Below are positions 45,948 to 60,225 of a stretch of DNA of 64,000 nucleotides, piece after piece (position 1 is the first letter of the stretch; each line of letters starts with the position of its first letter). Under the pieces are notes generated by a model that worked only from the letters and a program-made list of their open reading frames with translations, was not told the DNA's origin and made no database searches. The stretch covers positions 12,294,001-12,358,000 of the forward strand of contig NC_134760.1 of NCBI RefSeq assembly GCF_050436995.1. Direction: 5' to 3'. Source of the stretch: Anticarsia gemmatalis. Taxonomy: Eukaryota > Arthropoda > Insecta > Lepidoptera > Erebidae. A program made the translations under genes and the position numbers.

Positions 45948-48900
45948 TGTTAAAAACACAATTTAGTATAGAAATACGTTATAGTGACGTCACTTTTCCG
46001 TATTTTCATTGGGATCAAATAAGTGTCTAATATTATTTTGCCTTTAATGAGTTAAGTTTCAACATTATTAACGAAAAAAATTGACATAGCGTGAGCATTT
46101 TGGATTTCACGAATTTACAAGTTTAATCACTTCGTAAGTTAATGATCTCTCAATCGACAGAAACAAAGTAATTGATTCCATTACAATTTTATTTTAATAC
46201 TTTTATAATAACATGTACACAGTCTTAATACATTAGCAGATTAGTTTTATTCAATATTCATTTTTACTCCGAGTTCAAGTTAAGTTTATCTTATAACAAT
46301 TTCATATTATTTTCCCGTGTTCTTGTTATGTATAACTTTACTTGTTTTAATTAAACGATCTCAATTTTCTATCAGTTTGATGTTTTAATTTACACCCCTT
46401 CCCTTTTGTAAAACATCGGCTTTTGTTTTTTTTTTCTGAAATACACAAATTGACATACAAACGTAATGCTAGCACATTTTACGTATGTGAAAGAAAAAAC
46501 TACGGAACATTGTTCTAACTAACTATCGTGGCAGTAATCTTTACAAACTAAAATAAATTGAGCACAATGTCTCACTGCTGGGCAAGGGTTTCCTCAAGTG
46601 ACGAGGGAAGGTTTGGGTCTTGAGTCCAATCAATTCTAATACTAACTAAAATGTCATTAAAATTGGTGTGTGGGTTGGAACCTGCAACTACCACTCGACT
46701 ACCACCGTATTTTGGCTATTAGGTACTTGTCCAACTTAATTTCCAAAACGTCTTATGCAGCAAGGATTTAAATATCTCATTAGCATAATACGATTGAGTT
46801 GAACAAAATATACAGAAGTGCAATATATAAATCAATGGAAGCCGTTTTAAGGCTTCCCGCGATCTCGTAATAACACCTGACACCTGAAGGTCAATCGTAA
46901 TACTTTAATTGTCACGAATGTATCACGGAATTAGAACATAACTGTTCATTAGGTAATAGTTTGTTTAGGGTAAAATTTCAGTGATTATGTTATAGATATG
47001 TGAGGCAAGATACCTTTGCAGCTTTGGCGAGGATACTTATTAGATGGGTGAGCGCTTTGTGGTGTTGATTTTATGATGATTCTTCTTCTTGATACTCTGT
47101 CCTTTGGGACGCATGATAATATTGGTTTAGAAGGTCCTTTTTCGTGTTTTTTATTTTTCAATCTTAGACATTGGAACAAGTTTAAGACTAGGTCGGAGTG
47201 ATAGTCAAACAATATTTTTCCGAAAATTAGCCTTCGACTTGTGTTCATTTAAAATACCGATCGTTAAGTTATTAAGAAGGTTTGTAGGTAGCTGGAACAA
47301 TATTTACCACTAAAACGAAAATAAAAAGAATAATGTTGCTTAAATCACATCTTAAGTCCTTTTTCGTCGCCAATCTTGTTCCAACATCTTCCATGGGAAC
47401 CAAGACATGTTCAAACTTGCATCTATTGAGGGTAATAAAGCAATAAAATATTCATACAATCATAAAAGACGTTACTTTTTCCTGACTATTTCACAATACT
47501 TCCCTAAAACACCCATTTTTTGTACCCCAAAACACAATACCGACCAGAAATTAACAAATAAAAGCTTCAACAACAACAAAGTCAGGTAGGAGATACTCTT
47601 ATCTCTCTCACTCGTGTATTGATCGTTATCTCGCATCCCTCTCGCACACATCTGACAGGCGTCACGTAGGCATCCGCAAAATTTTCCTTAATCTATTTAT
47701 AAACTAGACTTTCACATTGATATCTTTGAATGTTTTATGAGCTCCGTTTGAAAGCATTTGGTTTATTTTCAGAGACAAACAGGTACATAAATTATTTGCA
47801 ATGTACCTATGTATTACTATCCCCACACTTAGTCAGCGTGTTGGAATCAAGGCCTTTCTTCATTACTGTATGAGACTCTTACCCAGCAGTGGGACTGTAA
47901 AGAGTTTATTTTATTACGTTAGTCCACTGTCGTCAAACCGCGTATGTTAGAATCTGTCTGTCACTATAAACCTTCATCATCCCACTGCTGGGCAAAGGCC
48001 TTTTTATGTAATTTCAATCTTTTGCAACTAAAATGCAATCAATTCTGGAATAGTCTAGCTCGTTTACTCACGCACAGCGTACCTCATTATTTTGAAATAC
48101 ACAAAGATAGTCTTTAATTAACATTTGTACTGAAAATCATTTTTAGAAATACTTTCTATCTTAGATTTCAGGCTAACTTGTTGAAGATATTTTCTTTTAT
48201 CTAACGTTCATAATATTTATTCAACCTACTTTCCTGAAGTCAAATGGCAAAGGTAAGTGCCCTGTATTGGGATCAAAACTAATTATACCTTGGAGATAAT
48301 ATTACTTGTAAAAGGTACTAGAGCGTTCATTTTATGATGAGATATTAAATACTCGTAATAATATATTTATTGTATTTGTATTTTTAAAGCTAACTGGGTC
48401 GGAGTTTCGCAAATTAAAGTTATCGAATATGGCCAAAAAGTACCTGGCTTGGCCATCGAATGTGCTTTTGGTTTTAAATCACAGCCTTCTTGATCTTATG
48501 TTTTTTCATGATGTTATAATTTTTTTCCTTCGTTATTATGTAGCGAAATTGTTTCAGTTGTTTGCAGGAACCTAGTATTGAGGGCGATCACATTTTCTTT
48601 AAACACTGAAAATACTGGGATATCCCTGTGAGATATTTTGTTGGCTGGAATAACGTTCAAAACTATTGAACTTTTAACAAGTTTAATAGATATATTATGA
48701 GCTGACTCATTGATTTAAAAAGACACAGATACAGAATAAACTTTAAAGAAATCAAACACCAGTGCAACAATTTATGACTGTTTTAAGTTTTATTTTTCAG
48801 AACATCGATTCTTATACCTGACCCATATTATTACAATAACTATTTACTATACATAAGTCAAAACGAGGTTAGTACGAACACATGTAAGTACAATTAATTG

Positions 48901-49089
48901 AAAATATATGTTTGTTTGAAATCAAATGTAGAAACAGCTGTGGACGTGAATTAATTAACGGTTTTAATTAGAACCGCGTTATGTAAGTCTTGTACGATAT
49001 TGAAGTCGTTTTACAGTAATGTGTGGAGGTACAGAACACCGCGACTGGCCATTTCAATAATTGATTAATTTACAAGTGTACCTTAGCAG
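45948..49089. other. Non-coding stretch with SINE-tail fragments
   Basis: SINE-tail fragments occur at 46562-46632 (-), about 47816-47905 (+) and 47975-48002 (-). Short frames at 46985-47248 and 47407-47589 look random. No gene is seen. Confidence 0.45.
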
Positions 49090-49272
49090 AGGTTTAGGTC
49101 GTCACGCCGATACCATTGCGTCGGGAGGTCGTAGGTTCGATTCTCACATGGAACTATTGTTTGTGCGTTCCATAAATTGTTTCAGGTCTGGTTGTATTTG
49201 TGACCGTTGTTTGTAAAAAAAGTCCCCGCGGCACAAGAGCAATTCTTAGTGCGGGAGTTGTAAAAAAAGAAA
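49090..49272 (+). mobile_element. tRNA-derived SINE, third family
   Basis: B box GGTTCGATTCT at 49134-49144, preceded by ATTGCGTCGGGAGGTCGTAG, then CATGGAACTATTGTTTGTGC and CCATAAATTGTTTCAGGTCT, and near the end CCCCGCGGCACAAGAGCAAT. This order matches a SINE family I know from moths. Confidence 0.7.
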
Positions 49273-49817
49273 CATATTTTTATAGTAATTAAACTAATAT
49301 TGATTTCGAACGAAGAAGTTAAGGCACGGTCAGAGTAAATTGTGCCGAAATGTCTAGCAATTGGCGGTCAAAAATAATATCGTGTTAACTTGCGTATAAA
49401 ATTAGATGATAATGCAACTCCAAGTTTTAAAAGACTGGATATACTTTAAAATTTTTATAAGTAAACAAAATTCGTGTACTTCTAACCAATTCAATAAGAC
49501 CATCATATTATTATATCACAATAAAAGGAAACCAAAATTCTAATATTTAAAGCTCGAGCCTAAAATAAAGTATCAAATAACAGAATATTCTTCGTGCGAA
49601 ATTAAAATAAAAAATGGCGGGTCCCTTTTTTACCCGGATTCGTTAAAATGACCGGCTGTCGCCAGTCATCCGTCAGTTCTGTGTTACAAAGGAAAATATA
49701 CGTTAGAGATTCGCCTGCGACGTTTTGGCGAATGATCGAAGAACTTTTTGTATGAAAAAAAAAATCGTGGTGTGTCTTTGTCTGGGACTTTGGCAATTAA
49801 ATATGAATAATCTTATA
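49273..49817. other. Non-coding stretch
   Basis: Nothing recognisable. Confidence 0.4.
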
Positions 49818-49924
49818 TCATGTGATGTATGGATGTGAACAAAGCAAAATAATCTTGTGTTGATTGTAGAAAGTAGCGTCTTCTTTGCCAAAGAAAAAAA
49901 CCTTCATTTTATGCATGTATGTTG
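49818..49924 (+). mobile_element. RTE-type LINE 3' end fragment
   Basis: GATGTATGGATGTGAACAAA starts the block and TTTTATGCATGTATGTTG ends it, as in copies at 592-720 and 26226-26345. Confidence 0.5.
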
Positions 49925-51656
49925 TTTTTGTTAATGAGTCCATTATGACAGTAATAATCATCTAATTGCATTACAAAAATTGTTAATCTATGTAAAAATC
50001 AAATATTAAACTTGCACCAAACATGTTATATATCAGTAAACATTTACTAATTAGGTAACTAACAATATGTGGAATTACCTGTACGTATTCACTATTCAAT
50101 TCGATACGACATTAAAATGTTTGTTAATGCCTTTACTATACAATTATGCATTAAATACCCTCCTTTTTTGATACGCTACAATAAAAGGTAATAATAACTA
50201 CAACTACAAGGTTGTAATAATAATTAATTCTTGTAATAATAAGTTAAATTCTCTTTTTAGTCACATTACAGCAGCTGACATTTTGCCATATACGTTTTTC
50301 GTCATTTGTAGCAAACGCTCAAACGCATTTATCCCTTAACAAAATAATAAAGTCTAAAACTCTCAGCGGGGCGACAGTTGGTGTATTTAAACAATTACGT
50401 AAACACAATACACCGTAATGTCTTGTAACAACAGTAGGGACGCGTCCCCGCGGGGGGTAGACGTAGGAAACTATTGTAACCACTAATAAGTATTGGATAT
50501 TTCAGTGAGTTTTGTGACTTAGTAATGATATCTTTGAAGGTCAATTTATAATTGTCAAGTAATGCTTAACAAGCTTAAATATATCATACGTTTTGTGATG
50601 GAGTCCGTTGAAACTAGTTGTATCGACAATTCAATAGAAAAAACACACCCGAATAATTTTGATGAAAAAGAACTTTAAAAATAAGGCAGTCCAAAGTCCA
50701 TATTTAGATATTTTAGATAGGTTAGACCTTTCTTTTATCGCCAGACAGGTAAGCGATTTTTCCTTAAAAGTAGGTACTTAGGTAACTTTCTCTCTTTTCA
50801 AAATTATATACTTATATTCATGCTTCTAGGTTTGTTTAAGCTAAGTATCTGCTATGAAAATAAAGTGTGAAGGGTTGACACTGGGTATCTTAGCTATGTG
50901 CGCAGAGTTAATATCTCCGAAATATAAAATATCGCTTAGTTTATTCAGTCAATGCAGAACATAAATTCTGAGACGACATCCAAGGTATAATTTGCAGACA
51001 AATAAAAATTAATCATCCTATTTAATATGCGCAATGTCGGTTAGGGAAATTATCAAAGTCATTATTACTATTTATTTGATGTTTGGGTTTTTATTTTAAT
51101 TATTCGATAAATTTATGCGATTCACTGTAAGTGGGGTTTTCAGGTTTAAATTAATAACATTGAACCTATACCTCATTTCTTAAGTTTGTCAAAGTACAAG
51201 CTTAAGTTTCCTTCCCTATTTCAGCTTCTTTTGTGTATTCTTACGATAATTTTTGAGGAAGAATCTGCAATTTTGACCTATCTCTATACTCAATTTTATC
51301 AAAATCGGTCCAGCAGTTTAGCCATAAAAAACCGTACAAGACAAACGTTCACACAGAGTATCACATTTTTAATATTAATTATGATTCATAAATAAAATAT
51401 TCATTTAAATAATCATTTAAGCATACAAAATACGTATTACTGGTAAGCACAGTTATAGGCCCACCCTCTAGAGAACATGTTGAAACAGGTCAGGAGGAAC
51501 AGGTTGGGACTTGTTCAAACGAGTATAGAGACGGACCGGTCCGGGCAGGGTGTGCCACTAAACTTGTCATTTTATAAGTGAGTTTGTACGATAGATGTAT
51601 CTAAATTATAAAATTCGGACTATTTTTAAAAATCCTGATTAGGATAAATATATATA
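49925..51656. other. Non-coding stretch
   Basis: AT-rich. A GGGACGCGTCCCCGCGGGGG block near 50435-50455 and a common repeat relic at about 51280-51375 (TTTTATCAAAATCGGTCCAG). No gene. Confidence 0.4.
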
Positions 51657-51715
51657 TAGCTGCCCAGTAACTAAATTCCATACTTATAGTATGGAATTTA
51701 GTTACTGGGCAGCTA
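51657..51715. repeat. 28-bp perfect hairpin with 3-nt loop
   Basis: The arm at 51657-51684 (begins TAGCTGCCCAGTAACTAAAT) is exactly complementary to 51688-51715 around the loop TAT. A TA repeat lies immediately to the left and a run of A to the right. Confidence 0.97.
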
Positions 51716-54700
51716 AAAAATGCCTCAATGCTGGGAAAATAAAATCTGTCTCGAAATAATAATAAGTACCTACGTATTATATCAATTAGGTTTTAAACAT
51801 TGGTTAAAGTAATCAACCCTCAACATTCATGTAATCTAGACTAACACAATGACCTATATTATGTCAACCTTGTATACATAATCACGGCCTCAATTCTGCA
51901 TAAATCCGTACATAATCATAACACACCACTTGACACCACTAATAGGATTAGTAATAAAACATCTAACTTTCTATTTGTTAGTCAAAACTGCGCTGTATTT
52001 CATCATGATATAAGATTTGAAGTGTACAACGAGAGACGAATCACGTACACAGGTTACGGACTAAATAAGATCACGCTAGCTGTTCCTAGAAGTGGTGGGC
52101 AGATCGATAGCTTTCAGGGAAATATGCGTAACGGGTTAAAGTGTACTGTAGTTAGTTTAAATGATAAGCCATTTGTGTTATTTGGGAATTGGTTCAGTGG
52201 CCTCTTGATAAGAAATTGTATACAAAATTGCAAATGTTTTGATTTATGTTACGTAAGACTTTGTGTAGTTCTGTCGTTTCAATTGTGAGATTCTGAGTTC
52301 AATTCTTGAGTCGTGTATATTCTTTATTCAATTTCTACATAAAATTTTACATAGCTTAGCTTATATATCATTAATTAATTTTAATTTATCTAAACTGTGT
52401 CGTGTGGTAACAAGCCCTCACAAAAATATGTTTTTATGTCATTTTTTTCTGCTAAACATAGAATTGCAACAAATTCATCCGATAGACCGTGAAACTATTT
52501 ACCTACTATATTATTTTTCGGGGAAATCCATAGCAATTTATTTTATGTACAAAATATGCGTAAAATATTGTTATATTTCGTCATAACACACCGTGCGGTG
52601 GTGTGCGCCCGCTCACGTACACGCAATTATAATTTTCCATCATGCGAGCGATTCCGCGAAACTTCTCTTGAGGAAAAATTTGAACTGCATTGTTAAAAAA
52701 ATACATTTTATTATGACACATAGTGTCTAGGAAGTTAGATAATGTATCTGTTACTATTCCATTATATCCATTGTGATTGTACTGTAATTAATACGGATTT
52801 TTTGCTTTGCAGATTTTTTATTACATATTTTCTTTGTAGGGTTAATGACAGGAAATGCATGATATCAGACATTAGGGAAAAATATTCCAGTTGATGAACT
52901 GATTAGCAACGGCTAGCTCTAAACGGGGGCTTGGACTATATCCTTCAGGTAGTATTTTATTTAATACAAACTGTGTCAGGTAAATGGCAATGAACTCTGT
53001 AACACGATCGAAAGTAATGGCATGTAATTATTATGTTCAAAGTCGGCTATACGTCTGTCAATTTCCCCACTTTACCAAGAGTTATGTATAATATATGCTT
53101 ATAGGTATATTATAGTAGCTTGTTCAGCATCAACAAAACTGTTACATATAACCTTAATCTACATAGGTACCTATCCTGTCCCACAGATTTCAAATCATGA
53201 TTCTTTTCGCGTCATGCATTGAAATAACAATTTCTACTGATACTGTAATAGGTAAGACTGTTGCATCCAGCTTGAAATATACTAACCGCTTTTATTAGCC
53301 TTTTTGCTACGCCTTTACTCTAATTCCCCTCAACCAATTTTGATGAAATTTACCATGGAGATAGTTGAAAACCCGAGCCACAAACAGGCATACTTTTTCT
53401 TGCCAAAAATCGCCTCAAAAAAGCAAAAAAGGTGCTGAAAGATTGTTTCTAGGCGGATCCGCACGTGTCACTCAATAGATAACGATTCTTCCTTATCACT
53501 ATCATATTACCAAAAATATGTACAAACAGGTAAACTACAGGATGTTCAGTTATTTCCTAGAACACCTATATATTATGTACGTGAGAGAATGTTTAATTCT
53601 TATCACTTGTTATCAGTTACCGGAGATGTAGACACTGTGTACATATTTTTGTATGTATGTAGTTTCAGTAAAGTTCATCCGTATTTTTAATGAGTCATGT
53701 TGTTTAATGTTTAGTTACTCAGGTGTGTTTAAAATTTGAGTATAATATATTTTTAGTTACCAGTTGACGACATATTTGAGGTATAAGTCGATCTTGAACA
53801 AAGCTCTTTAAAAGAGAGTAAGATTTGTGGTCTTATGGTTATATCAGGCCATTTGATAGGGACAAGGTTAATGAACTCCGACTTTACCCGAAAAAAGTAA
53901 TTTTGGGTAGTCTGTTAGTTCACGTAATTTTCCAGGTTATAACGTATCACCCTGTCAAATTTCATGCAAATCAGTAGTGTCGTTTTTGCATGAAAGAAGA
54001 ACAAAGGACCACAATCACGTTTACAAAGGTCTGTATTGTTGATACTGTAAGATGTGAGTATAGGCTGTCTGCCTACCTCTTTAACGTTATAAGAGCGTTA
54101 TATTATGTAAGATAATCAGAGCACAATATAAAAAAATGGTGTTTATTTTAAAACCATGTTTTTTTGTCATTTTGGTGTCAAGGCACAAAATGCTTTGATG
54201 CATTAATTTTGTTCCACTAATTAAGAAATAATCAAGAACAACAAAAAATATGCCAATAAAGATTAAACTCTCGTTAAAATACAGAACATTTGAAATCCAG
54301 TACAATGCCACGATTTCATTGTTTTGGCAAATTTCATTCAAATTGGTTCAGTAGTTTAGGCGTTACAAACGAACAGATACTTGTGCTAATGATCTAGATT
54401 TTTTGGGTGTGTCGTGAATTTTTTAATTGAATTGTTCCTCACTTCTATCAAAATTTTAATAGTATCGCTTATTTAAAGTAAAACCTAGAACCTAGGACTT
54501 TACAATTTAAACTTTACTTTGAAATTTCATGACATTACACACATAATAAATCACTCCTTTTTCCCGAAGGGGTAGACAAAGACGAAAGCACCCCACTTGG
54601 TTTCTACTACTAAATTACTCTTACTACATATTTTTGAGTGATAATAAGTAGAATCAACCAAAAATATAACATAACTTATGGCAATCGAAAAATTGTTTAT

Positions 54701-55089
54701 TCCTCAAAGTCTATGGATTTGTAACCCTTATCTAGTAAAATTTCCACAAAAATCGGTATTTATGAATCATATAATCGGTTTATGGAATGTTTTTATATAA
54801 AATAATCTTATTTTGCACTTACCATGGAATAACAATAACATTACCTACCGTTTTGTCTTAATGATAAGATTACGAGATCGATGAGGAAATACATTTCTTT
54901 AGATAAAAACTAGATTACATCTAGAATAATCACTTTTATCATTTACTGTTACAAATATTTGTACAAAATTGGCAAAACAGTATAAGTAACCGGCCTAATA
55001 TATCCAGTAGCTTTCCTGAAAAAGAAACAATCGTACTTATATATGTAGGCATTCTAACAAAATTTCACATTTATAATATTTTAACTTCT
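51716..55089. other. Non-coding stretch
   Basis: AT-rich. Decayed pieces of widespread repeats at about 53325-53360 and 54280-54370. The 88-codon frame at 52022-52288 starts on GTG and has no recognisable family. No gene is supported. Confidence 0.4.
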
Positions 55090-55280
55090 CAAAGTTATGT
55101 GTGTATTAGAAATAATTATCACTTGTTGTAACGATCAATGAAAACTTCGTACTGAACCTTACAAATATGAGAAGATGTTGAAAGTCCTTAGAGCAATTCA
55201 AAGTCCAACATTTGACCAGCGGGTGGTGGACTTAAGACCTTCTTCCATTTCGGGAGCAGCTTGCCCAGCAATGAGTTCAA
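55090..55280 (+). mobile_element. SINE body fragment, same family as 41390-41790
   Basis: GTGTATTAGAAATAATTATC followed by ACTTGTTGTAACGATCAATG and the tail with GACCAGCGGGTGGTGGACTT and GCCCAGCAATGAG match the body and tail of the SINE at 41390-41790; the tRNA head is missing. Confidence 0.6.
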
Positions 55281-58200
55281 TTTATTTCCATTATTAAAAC
55301 TTTAAATTGACATCAAAATAATTACTTTTTAACATAAACAACTACTCTTCAAAACAACGTATATCACACAAAAAGCACACTTGATTTTCAGCTTTATACT
55401 ATGAAGATAAAGTTGAAATTTGCGTGTGGAGTGTCGGTGATATGTGTGCATAATCGATGATACGCGACGTTCGGCTCGGCCTCCCGACGAAAATAACTAA
55501 AAACGCATGTTGTTTACGAGTTTTCAGATGTTTTTAACCTTTCATGCTCTGAGTATGACAGTTACTGTAAGATGGAACTTTCGAGAAGTTTCTAGACGTT
55601 TACTGCTGGATTCTGCGGTTTAAAGTATTGTTGATGATTAAGCAATGGGTGTAGTGGTTTTTACAATTAAAATCGAGGGTTTTCGAATGAATAGTTTGTT
55701 TCTTCGAGAAATTCTGATGATTGAACCGAATTCTAACCGTTGAAAAAAGACATTAAAGATAATCACTACTTTAATGCCATTTATTGGTTTCCACCCAGAA
55801 CATATATTTCTGGGATTCAGTGCCACTTGTTTTAAGTTAATTCAAAATATTAGTAAAAGACCAATACGACATTTTTATACTAAAGTATCAATTTGTCCTT
55901 GTAGAACAGAAAATCACTGATAAACATACTTTTCACCTGAAACCATTTCAGCTAGCATCAGATCCTTTCAATTCTTATACGTGGTTTTTACTTCCATACC
56001 TGACACTCCATACTATAATGTCTTTACAGCAATCTCATTAATTATCTATTTGACGATAGCCCTGCCCTTGATTCCCCACAAGTATCAAACACTCGTGATC
56101 CAGACGTACTCAAGTACACGTATAATGATACTATCAGTTAATTACTTGATACTTATAAGACTATTTCTAGAGCGATCTATGTTACTTTGTGTATTCTTGG
56201 GTTAGTGATAAGTGTGATGTAGACTTAGTGACTAGATGTTAATGATACCTACTTCTCTATATAATGACTATATTAATATTATAAAACACGGTCGCCTCTC
56301 GTGTATGTCTGCTTGTCAGTGCTTGTCTGTTCAAACAAAACTCTAAATCTTCTGAACGAATTTTCATGTTATTTTCACCAATTTTCAAGGTTTTTAATTT
56401 GCAAAGGTTAACCCAGACAAACCTGGGGTAAGTAGTAGTATAAATCTGTCTGTCCAGTACGCTTTTTTAGCTTAACTGTCGAACCGATTTTAGTAAAATT
56501 TCTCGAGATTGAATATAGCTACTTTTTTTAAATTACTCTTTGATTTGCATCATTCTTGAAAGACATTCTTACAAACTAGTCACATACTTCGAGCCCTACC
56601 TAGCAAAATAAAAATTAAAAGTTTTCCACAAGATTACTAGTACCTTTATGATAATGTACCTAATGATATTTCGTATTAATGGCAATATTTAATGAAATTA
56701 AATATTGATCATGATGTAACATATTCTAAATTACATTTTAATTGAACATCAAATAGTGTTCTTAATTTCTGACACAGTTTTTTTATTATTTTCTTCCTAG
56801 TGTGTTCCTTATTAGTTTCGAAGGTAGTACCTATGGAAAAAAGGCGTGAAATTTCGCACATCAACCTCCGCCTGGTATCACCAGCTGTCCTTATCAGCAG
56901 ATTACCCATTACCTAACATTATCATTACCCTGATAATAACAATATAACAAGTAACAACACTGTATTGACGTCTACTTCTGATAACGTAAGGTCATACCTT
57001 ATCTATACATTTAACAATCCAAAACCAACCTTAATACTACGGAATAAGACTCACATTTGCAAGACAGCATCTGCAAGAAGAAGACACTTTCCTTCATTGA
57101 AAAATCGACTTTATAGTTAACTATATAGGGTGGTTTTCAGGTTGTGTTTTTATATGTAAGTAGGACTACGTAAGAAGTATATTTAGCTCGGGCGACAAAA
57201 CGTCTGCTTCTTACATTTGTATGAAAAGTGTTTGTGAAATGAAATTGGAAGTAAACTCGTGACTCAAGTCGTAGGTGTTGTTATAACCTAGGTATTGTAC
57301 AAGGCTAAGTTTTCTATTATGAAGACACTTGGTAATATTCCTTTGAGATTTTTCCGTTGATATTATTAGAAGTACTTAGTGATAGATTGAGGATTTTAAA
57401 ATGGTTTTATTTTAAGAGTGGACTAGAGAAGTTAAGAATGATGTTAATAAGGTTAAGCAAGGGCGCTTGCAAAAGATTTTTAGATCGGTAGCGGAATGTC
57501 CTGGAAATAACGTATTTGTGCTATTGAGGTAACTAAGTAAGAATTCAAAATGATTAGAAAAAATACGAAAATGTTAATATAAAACTTAATTATATTCTAC
57601 AGTGTTATAAAGGTAGCTAGACAAAAATGCTATTTCAATTACATAAAATTTTACAATACTTTGGCCGGATAATGACTTTGAGAAAGCCATTCTTATTAAT
57701 TTTAATCATCTACTACCAAGTACAGTATAATCTTTTTTACAATAACTATAATAGAAAATAATAAGTAAGCACGACCACGTACCGTCAAGCAGTCTAACCA
57801 GAACAAGAAAAAAACTAATAAATAATAATTGTTGCAATATTTTCCACTACACCTAGCAATTACTTCAACAGTCATACAAAAAAACTGTATCATTATTGGT
57901 ACAGTAATTACAGAAGTTTTCCTGCACATGGTTAGACATGATGCAACACGTTGAGGTCTGTACAGAGATGGGTGACGCAATGAGTCGCGAACTGTCTTTC
58001 ACGGAAGCTGACTGATAAGTGGAACATATGCTGCAGTTAGCACGTGGATAGCGGTTCAGGGTCGAGGTTAAGATAACTGGTGCAATAAGCTATCTATTTA
58101 ATAGGGACTTTCTTTGGGAGATGTGTGATTTTGAGTGTGTTTAGGTGGATGATGATGTAGAAACAGGGAATGATTTAATTGTTTTTTTTTTGTTTTAATT

Positions 58201-59187
58201 TCTGTAATGGCTTTCTGCCTATTTACAGCTGTTCTGGCAAGGTTGTGATGTTTGGTAGAAAATAAAGAGTACCTTAGGAAATTCTTACCGATTTAGATAA
58301 AGATTTATTCTCAGATTTTTTGTAGTATGAGTTAAGTAGTGCTTCAAAAGCAGTTTTATTTTCTATCTATTGTCGATTGATCCAAGCGATATTTTGTGTA
58401 TTTAGAATTTTTAAAGTCCCCGTAAAATAGTAAATAATTTCTGGACCCTTATTTTGTCTCAATATCTAGTTTTAAATGCTTATCGTTTTTGCAGAATTAA
58501 AAACCAAAATACTACTACTATCTTCAGCATACCTGTTTTTGCTTATAAACACAGGTGGAATTTCCAAAAACCTATCACAAATCGCTTTAAAAACAAAAAA
58601 TCTATCAATTGTACATAACGAACCACGCCTCCACTGGGTACAAAAGGTCGAATTAAATACATATTAATTGTTATTGTCATATACAAAAGACAATGACCTC
58701 CGCGAAGAGGTCGCGATAAATCCGCTTTCAGTGATTCATTGCTTACATAATGTAATCCGTGAACTGATTTGCTAATGTATGCAGTAATGGATGGTGAAAT
58801 GGAGTGTGATTATTACTTGGTCGTTTGCCACTTACATTTGAAAGCGAAACGTCTTTGTCGTAAAGGTTCGATGACCTTATTAATTTTGGATGAAATCTTC
58901 AGAAAATAGCTGACTAAACTACTAGAGTACTGGCATATTTGTTTTTTTATTACAATACGTTAAGTAAAGTCATCAGTGACTCTCATTAAGACTTCTTAGA
59001 AGTTATAATAAAAAAAGACAAGTAACACTTTGTAACTTATCTATAGGAGAATTAATATTGATACAGTTCGCAAAGATACTAAGAGCTCAAAACAATGTAG
59101 AAATTAAAACAACACTGCTTATTGATTATATTGCATTATGACGAAATTGTCAGGACCATCGAACAAAGCTACCATCACTGCTTCATA
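55281..59187. other. Non-coding stretch
   Basis: AT-rich. Contains a degenerate repeat at about 56276-56435 similar to that at 8818-8975 and an inverted RTE-type tail near 54565-54600 just to the left. No supported gene in about 3.9 kb. Confidence 0.4.
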
Positions 59188-59580
59188 TTAACAGATCCAA
59201 TAAGGGCTACTAATGCTAGTTTCAGATTTAGGTACAAATGGTAGAAGACTTTTAGCCCTAATATCTGAAAGTAAAATGTTCATTCCAGGGTCCTCACATA
59301 CAATTGAACCATACGTGGTATGAAGCACGATCGAAACAGTAAGTGTTATCGACTCGACCGATACTGATAACCTCCGAGTGTTAGACAAACTGTAGCCGTA
59401 GATATGACACACTACTGATAACGCCGCATAGCAACTGACTGAAGTACACGCAATAGTGACTATGTATGGATGTATTACATCAATGTTCCTGGCGATGTTC
59501 GTGAATGTAGATGAAGCACACAAAATATAGATCGTAGTATTTAGATTTTTTTTTTTCACATTTAGCAAAAAAAAATCCAA
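59188..59580 (-). CDS. Unidentified 130-codon open frame, doubtful
   Basis: One of the longest open frames apart from the LINE and the MADF-BESS exons. It starts in a T-rich tract and then has more CpG than its surroundings. The middle and end read like protein (HPYIVTIACTSVSCYAALS, a moderately hydrophobic segment, and DIRAKSLLPFVPKSETS). A possible acceptor CATCGCCAG lies inside, before NIDV, so the true coding part, if any, may be a terminal exon or a relic of a transposon ORF. No family is recognised. Confidence 0.2.
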   Translation of the reverse strand: MDFFLLNVKKKNLNTTIYILCASSTFTNIARNIDVIHPYIVTIACTSVSCYAALSVVCHIYGYSLSNTRRLSVSVESITLTVSIVLHTTYGSIVCEDPGMNILLSDIRAKSLLPFVPKSETSISSPYWIC

Positions 59581-59997
59581 CAGAACATTTTCTTAAAGAC
59601 CTAATGGGTTTTCCTTTAATAAGGCACTCCATTCGGTCGTGGTCTAGTCTATTTGATCCACAACTGGTGGTAAATTTTGCTTGCAGAAAACAGAATCGAA
59701 TCTATATTTGAATATAATGTAATACCTAGATTTTGTAACTACATACTTAATTATAATATTTTGTATGAATTATTATAGTGTAAAAATTTTACTTCTTACA
59801 ACTTCAGGATACAATTTTGTTATTTAATTTGCTAATTGACTGTAAAATTTAAACCTCCAGTAGGTATACAGTTTGACCTCTTATAATTTTGTATTGATGA
59901 TTCACTCGGACACGTGAACAAGCATTGTTCAAATCACTTGAATATTGATTTGTTTGTACAACCAGCAGTTGTTACATTATATTGTATATGTCAATAC

Positions 59998-60125
59998 GAA
60001 CGAACCAGGCTTCTGATCTGAACGGAACCGACTTTTTACGAGCCATCCAAAGCACGGAGACTCATTGTTACCACTTTATAGTCACCCATCTATGGAATGA
60101 ACCCGCTAAGGGTTGCTTAACCTAC
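59998..60125 (-). mobile_element. 5S-derived SINE, head fragment
   Basis: On the minus strand GGTTAAGCAACCCTTAGCGG, then TTCCATAGATGGGTGACTAT and GAGTCTCCGTGCTTTGGATG, match the 5S-like head and start of the body of the SINE at 29435-29807. The plus-strand 77-codon frame here is a shadow. Confidence 0.6.
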
Positions 60126-60225
60126 TATAGTAACAAAAATGAGCACCTCAAATTTTCCTTTCAACCAGATATTTCAACAATTTACACGCAAAGTCCTTTT
60201 GTATCTGATACGTAGTTTTTAGGTA

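Noticed and set aside
51657..51715. microRNA precursor
   Set aside because: The stem is perfect with a 3-nt loop, unlike normal precursors with a larger loop and mismatches.
52022..52288. 88-codon open frame
   Set aside because: Starts on GTG, no splice support, no family, and the second half is AT-driven hydrophobic.
59982..60215. 77-codon open frame
   Set aside because: It runs antisense through a 5S-SINE head fragment.
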